Origin: Nostoc sp. T09
GTDB lineage: Bacteria > Cyanobacteriota > Cyanobacteriia > Cyanobacteriales > Nostocaceae
Direction of reading: 5' to 3'
DNA length: 64,000 nt
Assembly: GCF_002154695.1 (NCBI RefSeq)
Contig: NZ_MTAV01000078.1
Coordinates: 1-64,000, forward strand
Of the stretch, positions 63,151-64,000 are shown piece after piece; position 1 is the first letter of the stretch, and each line of letters begins with the position of its first letter. Under the pieces are notes generated by a model. It searched no databases and was not told where the DNA came from. It saw only the letters and a program-made list of their open reading frames with translations. The translations under genes were made by a program, and so were the position numbers.

Positions 63151-64000
63151 ATGAACAAAGTTTCTATCATTATTCCGGTGTACAAAGCCGAGAAATATAT
63201 AGCTGCTACATTGCAATCCGCTCTTGACCAAACTTACAAAAATATTGAAATTTTAATTATTGATGATGGCTCTCCCGATCGGAGTATAGAAATTTGTCAG
63301 CAATTTACAGACTCTAGAATTAGAATTATTCGGCAGGAAAATCGTGGATTAGCTGGCGCTAGAAATACTGGTATTCGCCAGGCCCAAGGAGAATTTTTAG
63401 CTTTGATAGATGCCGATGATTTGTGGCTACCAGGAAAATTAGAAAAACATATTGCTCATTTAGAAAAATCACCAGAGGTGGGAGTTAGCTTTAGCCGTTC
63501 AGCTTTTATTGATGAAGCAGGGCAACCTTTAGGAACTTACCATATGCCTAAACTCACTGGCATCACCCCACCTTATTTACTTTGCCACGATCCAGTAGGA
63601 AATGGCTCAGCAGGTGTATTCCGGCGAGAGGTGTTTGAAGGCATTCGGTTCCAAGATAATCTTCGTGGTTATCTAGAAGATTTTTATTTTGAAGAACGGT
63701 TCCGGATGTCACAGGATATGGAACTTTTGCTGCGGATTGCGCTTCAAACCCCTTGGCAAATTGAGGGCATTCCTGAAGCTTTAACGCTTTATCGAGTTAC
63801 TAGTGGAACAATTTCAACTAACTGGTTTAAGAAAATAGAGGCTTGGGAAAAGGTAATTGAGCGAGTACGCACCTATGCACCCGAACTGATTGCCCAATGC
63901 GCAAACCAATCTAGAGCCTATCAACTTCGTCATTTAGCTCGCAGAGCAGTACGTCTGCAAGCTCAGGGAAATATAGCTATGCAATTAATTAATCGGACTT
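63151..64000 (+). CDS. Family 2 glycosyltransferase (tandem copy 2, cut by window edge)
   Basis: A partial gene: 283 full codons are visible with no stop before the edge. It starts MNKVSIIIPVYKAEKYIAAT after AGGA at 63137-63140. The DXD motif is LALIDADDLWLPG and the ED motif QDMELLLRIALQTPWQIEG. Most residues match the preceding gene at the same position (for example RGLAGARNTGIR and FSRSAFIDE), so it is a tandem duplicate that has since diverged, mainly in the acceptor part. The end of the gene lies outside this window. Confidence 0.87.
   Translation, partial: MNKVSIIIPVYKAEKYIAATLQSALDQTYKNIEILIIDDGSPDRSIEICQQFTDSRIRIIRQENRGLAGARNTGIRQAQGEFLALIDADDLWLPGKLEKHIAHLEKSPEVGVSFSRSAFIDEAGQPLGTYHMPKLTGITPPYLLCHDPVGNGSAGVFRREVFEGIRFQDNLRGYLEDFYFEERFRMSQDMELLLRIALQTPWQIEGIPEALTLYRVTSGTISTNWFKKIEAWEKVIERVRTYAPELIAQCANQSRAYQLRHLARRAVRLQAQGNIAMQLINRT

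Noticed and set aside
1-64000. tRNA, rRNA and common regulatory RNA genes
   Set aside because: Reading the intergenic regions showed no cloverleaf with a GTTCRA-type T-loop and no known riboswitch core; the structured element at 5-125 lacks tRNA consensus bases.

Overview
The window reads as the chromosome of a filamentous, probably heterocyst-forming (Nostocales-like) cyanobacterium. The evidence is a phycobiliprotein S-type lyase, a cyanobacteriochrome kinase, many copies of the HIP1 octamer GCGATCGC in genes and spacers, and degenerate heptameric repeats (TGACAAA/TTAGTCA types) in several intergenic spaces. Base composition is moderately AT-rich. I saw no rRNA, tRNA, CRISPR array or prophage.

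Layout. 1-3.2 kb: a highly structured non-coding repeat, a saccharopine-dehydrogenase-like protein, a HEAT-repeat protein and a CpcS-type lyase. 3.4-7.5 kb: a light-signalling module made of a DXCF-type cyanobacteriochrome histidine kinase, an Rcp1-like receiver overlapping it by 4 bases, and a REC-PAS-PAS-kinase-REC hybrid. 7.6-17.7 kb: a cation/proton antiporter, an FG-GAP repeat protein, a LuxR-type regulator, a DUF4168 protein, the DNA polymerase III delta subunit, and a peptide-type ABC permease with its lipoprotein. 18.3-24.5 kb: an ArsR-like regulator and a phosphate (Pst-type) transport locus whose permease genes are separated by a 742-residue NERD-helicase gene. 24.5-30.1 kb: a small protein paired with a retropepsin-like protease, a DMT exporter, an OmpR-type regulator, a rhodanese-like protein without the catalytic Cys, RNase D and a CAP-domain protein. 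30.48-31.75 kb: an intact IS4-family element with 17-bp inverted ends and a 9-bp target duplication. 32.2-35.3 kb: trpB, a SUI1/YciH protein, a Pmp3-type peptide and small unknowns.

35.6-40.6 kb: a compact minus-strand operon of two O-methyltransferases, a GMC oxidoreductase and a Gfo/Idh/MocA oxidoreductase, which looks like a small tailoring cluster of unknown product. 41.6-44.2 kb: an unusual three-gene operon of an HtrA-like protein that has lost catalytic His and Ser, an HtrA-like protein with an intact triad, and a NarL-type regulator with a degenerate receiver. Neither HtrA protein has a signal peptide. 44.3-51.2 kb: a protein made of two ~97-residue repeats, MurJ, and two paralogous Ser/Thr kinases that share an uncharacterised outer domain. 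51.4 kb: a PaaK-like adenylate-forming enzyme.

53.2 kb to the right edge: an exopolysaccharide locus. It holds a Wzz-like chain-length protein, a Wzy/ligase-like membrane protein, a Wzx-like flippase, GT2 glycosyltransferases (two of them a tandem duplicate, the last cut by the window edge), a putative fucosyltransferase, and gmd plus fcl for GDP-L-fucose. Two transcription units in this locus begin with related ~125-bp non-coding leaders (30 of 39 positions identical in the core), which may be a regulatory element specific to this locus. The best candidates for something undescribed are the pseudo-/active-HtrA operon, the paired EPS leaders, the cloverleaf-like repeat at the left edge and the methyltransferase/GMC cluster.
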